From contig JANPLZ010000120.1 of assembly GCA_031422555.1 (NCBI GenBank), forward strand, positions 1-64,000: a DNA stretch of 64,000 bases, written 5' to 3'. Positions within the stretch are counted from its first letter, which is position 1. Each line of letters begins with the position of its first letter. Below the pieces are notes generated by a model, which worked only from the letters and a program-made list of their open reading frames with translations, did no database searches and was not told the origin of the DNA. This document shows positions 32,398 to 39,746 of the stretch, piece by piece. The position numbers and the translations under genes were made by a program. This stretch comes from JANNAT01 sp031422555. Its GTDB lineage: Bacteria > Pseudomonadota > Alphaproteobacteria > Rhodobacterales > Rhodobacteraceae.

Positions 32398-33204
32398 ATG
32401 AAGTATCGCATGCTTATCCTTGCTGCTGCGCTGAGTAGCCTGACCTTTGGCCCCGCGACGGCGCAGATCCAAGACGACGTGCTGGCGGCAGAATTGCTGC
32501 CCGGCTGGCAGATGGATACGGGGCAGTATATGGCCGGGTTAAGTCTGCAACTGGCCCCGGATTGGAAAACCTATTGGCGTGCGCCGGGTGAGGCGGGCAT
32601 TCCGCCCTTGTTTAACTGGTCAGGCTCAGAGAATGTGGCGTCGATCCGTATTCACTGGCCCAGCCCGCAGGTGTTTCATACCAATGGCATGCAAACGATT
32701 GGCTATCACGATGCGGTGGTCTTGCCCCTGCAGGTAACGCCGCGCGACGCCAGCAAACCGGTGGTGTTGCGGGCCGAGGTTGATCTTGGGGTTTGCAAAG
32801 ACGTGTGCATGCCCGCGATGGTGATGGCCGAGGCGATTTTGGGCGCATCCGGCCAAGGCGATGCGGCCATCGCGACGGCACTTAAGTCGCGGCCTGTATC
32901 GGCGGCAGAAGGCGGCATTTCCGACCTGCGCTGCGCTGTAGAGCCGATTGCCGATGGGCTTCGACTTACGGCGGTTATCACGATGCCCTTCAAAGGGGAT
33001 GTCGAAACCGTCGCTTTTGAATCGCGCGATCCTTTGGTTTGGGTTGGGCAGGCCGATAGCACGCGCCAAGGCAACAGCCTGATTTCGGTGGTGGATATGG
33101 TGACCAGTTCGGGCGCGCCGTTTGCGTTGGACCGTTCGGGCGTTACCGTAACCGTGCTGCAACAAGGCCGCGCGGTAGAAGTCATCGGCTGCCCTGCGCC
33201 TTAA
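32398..33204 (+). CDS. Periplasmic DsbD alpha-domain-like protein (thiol-disulfide interchange)
   Basis: 268 aa from ATG 32398 with AGGCGGA upstream and a signal peptide (about 1-23, cleavage near PATAQ). It matches the N-terminal DsbD/ScsB-like immunoglobulin domain (LLPGWQMDTGQYMAGLSLQLAPDWKTYWRAPGEAGIPPLFNWSGSENV in parts) with a redox pair GVCKDVCMPA (C-x3-C). The membrane and C-terminal thioredoxin domains of full DsbD are absent. It may accept electrons from a CcdA/DsbD-like protein elsewhere and pass them to a periplasmic target; this is inference. The stop lies inside a short tandem repeat. Confidence 0.82.
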   Translation: MKYRMLILAAALSSLTFGPATAQIQDDVLAAELLPGWQMDTGQYMAGLSLQLAPDWKTYWRAPGEAGIPPLFNWSGSENVASIRIHWPSPQVFHTNGMQTIGYHDAVVLPLQVTPRDASKPVVLRAEVDLGVCKDVCMPAMVMAEAILGASGQGDAAIATALKSRPVSAAEGGISDLRCAVEPIADGLRLTAVITMPFKGDVETVAFESRDPLVWVGQADSTRQGNSLISVVDMVTSSGAPFALDRSGVTVTVLQQGRAVEVIGCPAP

Positions 33205-33255
33205 CTGCCCGGCGCCTTAACCGCCCAGCCGTTTAACTGCCCAGCCGTTTAACTG
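33199..33255. repeat. 16-17-bp tandem repeats spanning two convergent stop codons
   Basis: Units CCTTAACTGCCCGGCG, CCTTAACCGCCCAGCCG, TTTAACTGCCCAGCCG and the partial TTTAACTG follow one another. Each unit holds TTAA, so it supplies a stop on both strands. The first supplies the stop of the DsbD-like gene (33202-33204) and the last that of the opposing glycosylase gene (33249-33251). Confidence 0.8.
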
Positions 33256-34109
33256 TAGGGTGCACGCATCTGCCGCAATCGCGCTTGCAACGCCAATAAA
33301 TCTGCCCACGCCTCGCGCTTGGCGGCGGGGTTGCGCAGCAGATGGCTGGGGTGAACCATCGGCAGTGCCGGTTTGCCTGCAACTTCGCCCCACTCTCCCC
33401 GGTGCCGCAAAATACCCGCCGTGGTCAGCAAGGTGCGCAAAGGCGTATTGCCCATCAACACCACGACATCGGGGTTTATCAAGGTGATATGGCGTTCCAC
33501 AAAGGGGCGCATTTTGGCAAGGTCGGCGTCGCTGGGATCGCTGTCTTGCGGGGTGCGCCATGGCAAAGCGGCTGTGACATACAACGCGCTATCGCCGTCA
33601 GTGGCTGGGCGTGACAGGCCAATGGCGGCAAACATGCGGTCCAGCAACACGCCTGACGGACCACAAAACGGGCGACCTTCGCGGTCTTCGACAACATCGG
33701 GCGCATCGGTGATGATCATCACCCGGGCGGCGGGATTGCCATCGGCAAACACCAGATTGCGCGCGCCACGCTTTAGATCGCAATGGGGATAGTCCTGCAA
33801 AGCAGTGCGCAAGGCGGCCAGCGTTGTGGCTGCGTGTGCCGCGTGGCGTGCGGCCATGATGGCGGCTTCCAGATCTTCGGACCCCGGGCCGGACGGCGGG
33901 GCCACATAGGTGCGGTCCGTGACGGGGGCCAACGCGGCAGGGATTGCGGCCACCACCACGGGCGGGGGCTTTACCTGATCTGGCAGATCATAGCGGCAAA
34001 GAGGCACATCGCCGATCGCCTCGGTTGCGCCAAGATCGGCCTGCCATGCCAACGCGGCCAACCCCGCCTGCCAGCCATCCGCGCCGGATATATCATCAGC
34101 GATTCCCAT
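33249..34109 (-). CDS. Uracil-DNA glycosylase family 4/5-like protein with altered ligands
   Basis: 286 aa from the ATG at 34109; a GTG at 34142 is possible and neither has a clear ribosome binding site. An Ala/Pro-rich N-terminal region of about 110 residues precedes the UDG-like domain: MIITDAPDVVEDREGRPFCGPSGVLLDRMF (motif A), YVTAALPWRTPQDSDP, VVVLMGNTPLRTLL and MVHPSHLLRNPAAKREAW (motif C with the HPS active-site His). Family 4 enzymes carry four cysteines for a 4Fe-4S cluster. Here only one of the first pair is seen (YPHCDL), and the usual Cys in the E-x3-C-x-P segment is replaced (KMRPFVE). Motif A has TDAPD in place of GEAPG. DNA repair role is likely but activity uncertain. Confidence 0.82.
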   Translation of the reverse strand: MGIADDISGADGWQAGLAALAWQADLGATEAIGDVPLCRYDLPDQVKPPPVVVAAIPAALAPVTDRTYVAPPSGPGSEDLEAAIMAARHAAHAATTLAALRTALQDYPHCDLKRGARNLVFADGNPAARVMIITDAPDVVEDREGRPFCGPSGVLLDRMFAAIGLSRPATDGDSALYVTAALPWRTPQDSDPSDADLAKMRPFVERHITLINPDVVVLMGNTPLRTLLTTAGILRHRGEWGEVAGKPALPMVHPSHLLRNPAAKREAWADLLALQARLRQMRAPYS

Positions 34110-34216
34110 GGCGTCAGGGTAAGCGCGCCACGTCTTTGCCACAACCCGGTTTGCCCCCCTTTCTAAATCTGCGCCATGTTCCTATAAGCCAGACCAACCC
34201 GACGACGGAGATGCCC

Positions 34217-35179
34217 ATGACCTTCCGCGCCCGCCATCTGCTTGGAATCGAACATCTGGCCCCGTCGGAAATTGTCACCATCCTTGATCTGGCCGACCGC
34301 TATGTCGATCTGAACCGCCGCACCGTCAAGCAATCCGATGCTTTGGCCGGGCTGACGCAAATCAACATGTTTTTTGAGCCATCCACCCGCACCCAAGCCA
34401 GTTTCGAGCTAGCAGGCAAGCGGTTGGGGGCGGATGTGATGAACATGTCGGTCGCGCATTCTTCGGTGAAAAAGGGCGAAACCCTGATCGACACCGCGAT
34501 GACGTTGAACGCGATGCAGCCCGATTTGCTGGTGGTGCGCCATCCCAGTTCGGGCGCGGTGAATTTGCTGGCGTCTAAAGTGAACTGCGCGGTGCTGAAC
34601 GCAGGCGACGGGCGGCACGAACACCCCACGCAGGCGCTGTTGGACGCGCTGACCATCCGCCGCGCCAAAGGGCGTATTCAGCGGCTGACAGTGGCGATCT
34701 GTGGCGATATCGCCCACAGCCGGGTGGCCCGCAGCAACCTGATCTTGCTGGGAAAAATGGAAAATCGGATCCGGCTGATAGCACCCCCCACCTTGATGCC
34801 CGCCGGAGTGCAGGATTTTGGCTGCGAGCTGTTTGACGATATGCGCGCCGGGCTGGAAGGCGCCGATGTGGTGATGATGTTGCGCCTGCAACGTGAACGG
34901 ATGGACGGTGGGTTTATCCCGTCGGAAAGGGAATATTACCACCGCTTTGGCCTTGACGCCGAAAAGCTGGGCCATGCAAAACCCGATGCCATCGTGATGC
35001 ATCCCGGCCCGATGAACCGCGGCGTCGAAATTGACGGCGATCTGGCCGACGACATCAAGCGCAGCGTTATTCAGGAACAGGTGGAAATGGGTGTGGCGGT
35101 CCGGATGGCCTGCATGGATCTGCTGGCCCGGAATTTGCGCGCCGAACGCGGGCGCGCGGCGGTAGGGGTGATGGTATGA
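34217..35179 (+). CDS. pyrB: Aspartate carbamoyltransferase catalytic chain
   Basis: 320 aa from ATG 34217 (GGAG 7-10 nt upstream). Carbamoyl-phosphate site FFEPSTRTQASFELAGKRLG, then SSVKKGETLIDTAMTLN, VRHPSSGAVN, DGRHEHPTQALLDALTI, CGDIAHSRVARSN and the HPGPMNRGVEID aspartate-binding loop. It makes carbamoyl-aspartate in pyrimidine synthesis. It is followed, with overlap, by a small membrane protein gene and then a dihydroorotase-like gene. In several bacteria this type of PyrB needs a PyrC-like partner for assembly. Confidence 0.97.
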   Translation: MTFRARHLLGIEHLAPSEIVTILDLADRYVDLNRRTVKQSDALAGLTQINMFFEPSTRTQASFELAGKRLGADVMNMSVAHSSVKKGETLIDTAMTLNAMQPDLLVVRHPSSGAVNLLASKVNCAVLNAGDGRHEHPTQALLDALTIRRAKGRIQRLTVAICGDIAHSRVARSNLILLGKMENRIRLIAPPTLMPAGVQDFGCELFDDMRAGLEGADVVMMLRLQRERMDGGFIPSEREYYHRFGLDAEKLGHAKPDAIVMHPGPMNRGVEIDGDLADDIKRSVIQEQVEMGVAVRMACMDLLARNLRAERGRAAVGVMV

Positions 35180-35349
35180 CCGACGAGAACAAACCACAGC
35201 AAGAGCCGCAGGAAATGCCGCAGGAAAAGCCGCAGAAAAAGCCGCAGAGAAAGCCAATGTCAGACGCACGGATCGGCGGCATGGTGGCCACGGCGGTGCT
35301 GGTGTTTTTGGGCGTGTTTACCACCGTGTTGGTGTTGGTGGCGGGGTAG
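35176..35349 (+). CDS. Small single-span membrane protein with Pro-Gln repeats, in the pyr operon
   Basis: 57 aa; its ATG overlaps the pyrB stop (ATGA), so it is translationally coupled. The N-terminal half is repetitive: EPQE-MPQE-KPQK-KPQR-KP, from 12-bp repeats. The C-terminal half is one membrane helix (GGMVATAVLVFLGVFTTVLVLVAG). It might tether or organise pyrimidine enzymes or act in lipid synthesis with plsY; no evidence beyond position. Unrecognised family. Confidence 0.65.
   Translation: MTDENKPQQEPQEMPQEKPQKKPQRKPMSDARIGGMVATAVLVFLGVFTTVLVLVAG
35200..35252 (+). repeat. 12-bp tandem repeats inside the small pyr-operon gene
   Basis: Four successive units around (A/G)AGCCGCAGGAA: GAGCCGCAGGAA, ATGCCGCAGGAA, AAGCCGCAGAAA and AAGCCGCAGAGA, then AAGCC. 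All keep the frame and give the four-residue repeat (E/M/K)PQ(E/K/R). Confidence 0.85.
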
Positions 35350-35403
35350 GGGAATGCAGATGTGCAAGATCGTCGTCGTAAAATCCGTCACCCAGGGCAC
35401 GCT

Positions 35404-36663
35404 ATGATCCTGCATCTAACCAATGCCCGCGTGATCAACCCCGAAGCCGGAACCGACGCCCTAGGGACGCTGACCCTGCGTGATGGCTTGATTGCGGCCA
35501 TCAATGGGGCGGCCCCCAAATCGGCCAAGATCATCGACTGTGGTGGCCAGTGCCTTGCCCCCGGTATTGTCGATATCGGGGTGAAGATTGGTGAGCCCGG
35601 CGAGCGGCACAAGGAATCTTTCCGCTCGGCAGGCATGGCGGCGGCGGCAGGTGGGGTGACCACGATCATCGCCCGCCCCGATACCCATCCGGCAATAGAC
35701 ACCCCCGAAGTGCTGGAATTCGTCACCCGCCGCGCCGCGGAATCGTCGGTGCGCATCCGGCACATGGCCGCGCTGACCAAGGCCCGCGCCGGACATGAGA
35801 TGACCGAGATCGGCTTTTTGCTGGACGCGGGCGCTGTGGCGTTCACGGATGTCTTTGACGTTTCAACCGATACCAAAGCACTGTCCCGCGCGATGATCTA
35901 TGCCCGCAGTCTGGGGGCGTTGATCATTGGCCATCCGCAAGAGCCGGGCCTGTCGGCGGGGGCGGCCACCACAAGTGGCAAGTTCGCGTCATTGCGCGGC
36001 TTGCCGGGCGTATCGCCGATGGCCGAACGCATCGGGCTGGACCGTGATCTGGGCTTGGTCGAGATGACCGGCGTGCGTTATCACGCCGATCAGATCACCA
36101 CGGCGCGCAGTCTGCCCGCGCTGATCCGGGCAAAGGTGAATGGCTTAGATGTGACGGCGGGTGTGTCGATCCACCATCTGACCCTGAACGAATTGGATGT
36201 CGGCGATTACCGCACGTTTTTCAAGTTCACCCCGCCGTTGCGGTCAGAAGATGACCGGTTGGCGATGGTGCAGGCGGTGGCAGAGGGTGTCATCGACATC
36301 ATCGGGTCCTTCCACACCCCGGCGGATGAGGATAGCAAACGCCTGCCGTTTGAAGAGGCGGCATCGGGCGCGGTGGGGCTGCAGACGCTGTTGCCTGCAG
36401 CCTTGCGCCTGTTTCATGCGGGCCATATCGACTTGCCCCGGCTGTTTGCCGCCCTGTCGTTGAACCCCGCCCGGCGGATGGGCTTGCCGCAAGGCCGCAT
36501 CGCACTTGGTGCCCCCGCCGATCTGGTGTTGTTTGATCCGTCGGCGCCCTATCTGCTGGACCGCGCAAAACTGTTGTCCAAAGCCAAGAACACGCCCTTT
36601 GACGGCTGCCGGATGGAGGGTAAGGTGCTGGCAACATTTGTGGGTGGAACCCAGGTTTACTGA
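35404..36663 (+). CDS. Dihydroorotase-like protein lacking catalytic metal ligands (PyrX/PyrC' type)
   Basis: 419 aa from ATG 35404. The amidohydrolase fold is plain: LAPGIVDIGVKIGEPGERHKES, MAAAAGGVTTIIARPDTHPAIDTPE, LIIGHPQEPGLSAG, VSIHHLTLNELDV and IDIIGSFHTPADEDSKRLPFEEAASGAVGLQTLLPAAL (in parts). True dihydroorotases have D-x-H-x-H-x-R at the first segment; here it is D-I-G-V-K-I-G, losing both His and the substrate Arg. The late metal Asp of SDHAPH is Phe (SFHTP). It is therefore probably a non-catalytic partner of PyrB, as described for PyrC' of pseudomonads and other bacteria. A working dihydroorotase must be encoded elsewhere. Confidence 0.87.
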   Translation: MILHLTNARVINPEAGTDALGTLTLRDGLIAAINGAAPKSAKIIDCGGQCLAPGIVDIGVKIGEPGERHKESFRSAGMAAAAGGVTTIIARPDTHPAIDTPEVLEFVTRRAAESSVRIRHMAALTKARAGHEMTEIGFLLDAGAVAFTDVFDVSTDTKALSRAMIYARSLGALIIGHPQEPGLSAGAATTSGKFASLRGLPGVSPMAERIGLDRDLGLVEMTGVRYHADQITTARSLPALIRAKVNGLDVTAGVSIHHLTLNELDVGDYRTFFKFTPPLRSEDDRLAMVQAVAEGVIDIIGSFHTPADEDSKRLPFEEAASGAVGLQTLLPAALRLFHAGHIDLPRLFAALSLNPARRMGLPQGRIALGAPADLVLFDPSAPYLLDRAKLLSKAKNTPFDGCRMEGKVLATFVGGTQVY

Positions 36664-36674
36664 AGGAGTGCCCG

Positions 36675-37283
36675 ATGCCAGACATCATTGCCTCGCCGTT
36701 GATTTTGTCAATTGTGGCCGTGTTGGCCTACCTGTTGGGGTCGATCCCGTTTGGGTTGGTGATCACCCGCGCGCTGGGGTTGGGCGATTTGCGCGGCATC
36801 GGCTCTGGCAATATCGGGGCCACCAATGTCTTGCGCACCGGCAACAAGGGGGCGGCCGCGGCCACGTTGGTTCTGGACGCGGCCAAGGGGGGCATTGCGG
36901 TGCTGGTGGCACGCTGGGCGGTGGGCGAAGATGCGGCGCAACTGGCGGCCCTTGGCAGTTTTCTCGGCCATCTTTTCCCGGTTTGGCTGCGGTTCAGGGG
37001 CGGCAAAGGTGTTGCAACCTTTCTTGGCACGCTTTTGGCGTTGGCGTGGCCCGTGGGTCTTGCATCTTGCGCCACTTGGGCGGTGGTGGCGGCCGTGACG
37101 CGCATATCATCTTTGTCGGCGCTGGTGGCGGCGGCGTTGGCGTCGCTGTGGCTGGTGGTGTTTGATCACGGGTCCATGATCGTTCTGGTCGTGATCCTGA
37201 CGGTTTTGGTCTATGTCAGGCATTGGAAAAACCTAGCCCGGATCAAGGCGGGGACCGAGCCCCGGATCGGCGCGAAATCATAA
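36675..37283 (+). CDS. plsY: Glycerol-3-phosphate acyltransferase PlsY
   Basis: 202 aa, multi-spanning. Family motifs: LLGSIPFGLVITRALGLGDLR (SIPFG), GSGNIGATNVLRTGNKGAA and LFPVWLRFRGGKGVATFLGTLLAL (GGKGVAT). PlsY transfers the acyl group from acyl-phosphate to glycerol-3-phosphate, the first step of phospholipid synthesis in most bacteria. It starts 11 bp after the dihydroorotase-like gene and is probably in the same transcript. Confidence 0.96.
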   Translation: MPDIIASPLILSIVAVLAYLLGSIPFGLVITRALGLGDLRGIGSGNIGATNVLRTGNKGAAAATLVLDAAKGGIAVLVARWAVGEDAAQLAALGSFLGHLFPVWLRFRGGKGVATFLGTLLALAWPVGLASCATWAVVAAVTRISSLSALVAAALASLWLVVFDHGSMIVLVVILTVLVYVRHWKNLARIKAGTEPRIGAKS

Positions 37284-37661
37284 AACTGTAGGCCATCATC
37301 GGGTTGATCACCCGTGCGGCAGCGGCGGCGGCGCTGTTGGCGCAGCGGCATTTCGGCGCAAAGGCTGATGCCTGTGGCCTTGCAGGGGGCGCTGTGCGGG
37401 GGCGTGAGAGCATCGCCTTGTGCGCAAGTCGTGGCCTGAGATGCCAAATTAAAGGGTTTTTCGGCGGCTTGTCATCGGCTGCCAAATGATCGGGGCGGGT
37501 GTCTGAAAACGCGCTGGGTTGGGGCTACGCAAGTGGGGGGTTTCACACCCCCCGGCGCGATGCGCCCCCCCCGTGGGATATTTTTGAACAGATGATGCGC
37601 AAATTTTAGCTGAATTGTTGGGGTTTTGCGGGTCTTTCTTTGGGCTTAATCCCGCGGCAGG
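37284..37661. other. 378-bp interval without a convincing gene
   Basis: The largest gene-free stretch in the window, between plsY and the convergent gshA. Translations in all frames are short, start with TTG, or are Arg/Ala-rich shadows without a ribosome binding site. It holds a GC-rich hairpin and the GGATATTTTTGAACAGA repeat (37535-37592), described separately. A weak CGGGT-TGAT-ACCCG stem near 37300 could end plsY transcription. Confidence 0.6.
37535..37592 (+). repeat. Composite intergenic repeat, GC hairpin plus GGATATTTTTGAACAGA (copy 1)
   Basis: GGGGGG-TTTCACA-CCCCCC (37535-37553), a C-rich run, then GGATATTTTTGAACAGA (37576-37592). The last 17 bp recur exactly, inverted, at 59123-59139; the hairpin resembles 54386-54403. 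This type of element is common at gene ends in Rhodobacterales. Confidence 0.75.
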
Positions 37662-39008
37662 CTACAGACTGCTGGCGTCATATATTTGTCCCAGATCACC
37701 TGCCCATTCGGTGTGATAGGCCTGCAGCCAGCGGTCGGCTTGGGTGCTGCCGGACGCCACGCTGGCCACCAGCGGCGCCAGAAACACCTCTTCGCCCAAA
37801 CCCCTTGCCGCAAGGCCAGCGTGCGACAACGCCACGGCCGCGCGGGCAAGGACGATCAGCGCCACATTACCGACTTTTGCTTGCAAGCCCTGAACGGACG
37901 CCTGCACCCGTAAGTCTTCGCGGGTCTGGCTGTCAAACCCCTTGACCAGATCCCACGCGGAATCCAGCGCAGTTTGATCATACATCAGCCCGACCCAGAA
38001 CGCGGGCAGCGCGTTGATATGGGCCTGATCGCCGCAATCCGCGCCGCGCATTTCGATGAATTTCTTCACCCGTGCCTCGGGGAAAACGGTGGTCATGTGA
38101 TCGGCCCAATCGGCCAGCGTCGGCAATTCGCCGGGCAGGGCGGGCAACTGACCGCGCATGAAATCACGGAAAGACTGCCCCAGCGCGTTGATATACTTGC
38201 CATCGCGGTAGACAAAATACATCGGCGCATCCAGCACCCAATCGACATACTGCTGAAAGCCAAAACCATCGTCAAAGGCAAACGGCAACATGCCGGTGCG
38301 GGCATTGTCCAAGCCGCGCCAGATACGCGAACGCCACGATTTGTGGCCGTTCAGCTTGCCCTCAAAGAACGGGCTGCTGGCAAAAAGCGCGGTTGCCACC
38401 GGCTGCAACGCCAAGGCCACCCGCAGTTTCTTGACCATGTCGGCTTCGGATGAATAATCAAGGTTCACCTGCACGGTGCAGGTGCGATACATCATCTGGG
38501 TGCCATGGGTGCCAACGCGGCCCATATAATCAGTCATCAGGCGATAGCGGCCCTTGGGCATCACCGGCATGGTGGCTGCATCCCACTGCGGGGCCGCCCC
38601 AATGCCCATGAACTTTATCCCCAACGGACCTGCGATGGCGCGCACTTCGTCCAGATGGGTTTGCAATTCTGCCGCGACATCATGGATCGACGCCAGCGCA
38701 GCCCCGGAAAGTTCAAACTGACCGCCGGGTTCAAGCGAGATATTGGCCCCGTTGCGGGTCATCCCGATGATGTTGTCGGCCTCTCGCACCGGGGTCCAGC
38801 CAAACTGTGCCTCAAGGGCTGCAAACAGGGTCGAGATCGAGGCTGGCCCCGCATAAGGCAACGGCGCGCGGTTGTCGGTCAGCCAGCCGAACTTTTCATG
38901 TTCGGTGCCGATGCGCCAATCCGCCTTGGGTTTGTTGCCCTGCGCCATCATTTCGGCCAGTTGTTCAAACCGCTGAATGGGGCCACCGCCGGCCTGAGGA
39001 ATCGACAT
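37662..39008 (-). CDS. gshA: Glutamate-cysteine ligase (class II/III, plant-proteobacterial type)
   Basis: 448 aa. The family is clear from WRIGTEHEKFGW, GMTRNGANISLEPGGQFELSGA, MGIGAAPQWDAATMPVMPKGRYRLMTDYM, MYRTCTVQVNLDYSSEADMVKKLR and PFFEGKLNGHKSWRSRIWRGLDNARTG (in parts). It joins glutamate and cysteine, the first and rate-limiting step of glutathione synthesis. This class is related to plant enzymes that can be redox-controlled through disulfides. It is monocistronic with an inverted repeat 46-68 bp upstream. gshB is not in the window. Confidence 0.95.
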   Translation of the reverse strand: MSIPQAGGGPIQRFEQLAEMMAQGNKPKADWRIGTEHEKFGWLTDNRAPLPYAGPASISTLFAALEAQFGWTPVREADNIIGMTRNGANISLEPGGQFELSGAALASIHDVAAELQTHLDEVRAIAGPLGIKFMGIGAAPQWDAATMPVMPKGRYRLMTDYMGRVGTHGTQMMYRTCTVQVNLDYSSEADMVKKLRVALALQPVATALFASSPFFEGKLNGHKSWRSRIWRGLDNARTGMLPFAFDDGFGFQQYVDWVLDAPMYFVYRDGKYINALGQSFRDFMRGQLPALPGELPTLADWADHMTTVFPEARVKKFIEMRGADCGDQAHINALPAFWVGLMYDQTALDSAWDLVKGFDSQTREDLRVQASVQGLQAKVGNVALIVLARAAVALSHAGLAARGLGEEVFLAPLVASVASGSTQADRWLQAYHTEWAGDLGQIYDASSL

Positions 39009-39053
39009 CGGGCAATGCCCCTTTTTAGGAAAGTTTGCAGCGCCAAGAGGTGT

Positions 39054-39076
39054 CTTGACGGCGCGGCCAAGTCAAG
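39054..39076. promoter_or_regulatory. Inverted repeat upstream of gshA
   Basis: CTTGAC (39054-39059), 11 nt, GTCAAG (39071-39076). On the minus strand the first arm supplies a TTGACT -35-like box, but no good -10 follows at 17 nt. Candidate operator or stem for gshA or the neighbouring gene. Confidence 0.35.
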
Positions 39077-39155
39077 GCCCGCTTGCGCCAATCCAGCATG
39101 TTTGTTTGTGCGCAAAGCCGCGTTGGTTGGTGATGATCTGCGCCCTGTGCAGGCG

Positions 39156-39746
39156 CTATGACCGCACGGCCACTCCCGCCCCGCGCCTGCGCCATATCAG
39201 CCGCATCTGGGGGTCAGCGGTGGTGGGCGCTGGCAAGGATTGCGCCGCGTCCCTTGCTGGTTTCGTGTCACTCTCCGATGGGCCACCTTCCGATGGGCCA
39301 AGCGCTGCGACCAAAGCGGCACTGTCCATGCCGGGCAGGCTGGCAAAGGCGTCGAACAACCGCTCGGCCCCGGCGGCATCAACCGGAATCAGGATGGTTT
39401 GCCCGTCGTTTTGCTTCAACCGCCACAACCTGCGCCCCCGCATGGTGATCAGCCGCACTTCGGCCAGTTCGGGTAGGCTGACATAGCCGCCAATGGTCGG
39501 GCCAAGATAGCCGATCTGGCCTTCATCCACCTCGACCACACCGGGGGCAAGGGTGTCTTGGGCAAAGCGCATGCGTCGCCATGCCATAATGCCAAAGGCC
39601 GCACCCAGCGCCATCACGCCGCCGCCAACCGGCACCAAAAGATAGCCGCCCAGCCATATCAGCCAGCCGCCAATGCCAACCACGCCTGCTGCCCAGACAA
39701 GTTCCTGGGCCCGGCGGATTAGCGCGAACACTTCCGGGCGGATCAT
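39156..39746 (-). CDS. Uncharacterised two-helix membrane protein downstream of rsmE
   Basis: 196 aa from ATG 39746, which overlaps the rsmE stop (ATGA), so it is coupled to it. Two membrane helices (about 17-38 and 42-62, GVVGIGGWLIWLGGYLLVPVGGGVMALGAAFGIMAW) are followed by a cytoplasmic beta-rich domain with GVVEVDEGQIGYLGPTIGGYVSLPELAEVRL, reminiscent of a PH-like domain, and an Arg-rich tail. I recognise no named family; similar proteins sit next to rsmE-ubiA in related bacteria as far as I recall. Function unknown. Confidence 0.75.
   Translation of the reverse strand: MIRPEVFALIRRAQELVWAAGVVGIGGWLIWLGGYLLVPVGGGVMALGAAFGIMAWRRMRFAQDTLAPGVVEVDEGQIGYLGPTIGGYVSLPELAEVRLITMRGRRLWRLKQNDGQTILIPVDAAGAERLFDAFASLPGMDSAALVAALGPSEGGPSESDTKPARDAAQSLPAPTTADPQMRLIWRRRGAGVAVRS

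Noticed and set aside
37304..37489. Small open frame in the plsY-gshA gap, considered as a remnant of dprA, which often follows plsY in relatives
   Set aside because: TTG start, no ribosome binding site, Ala/Arg-rich text and no recognisable DprA Rossmann motif on either strand.
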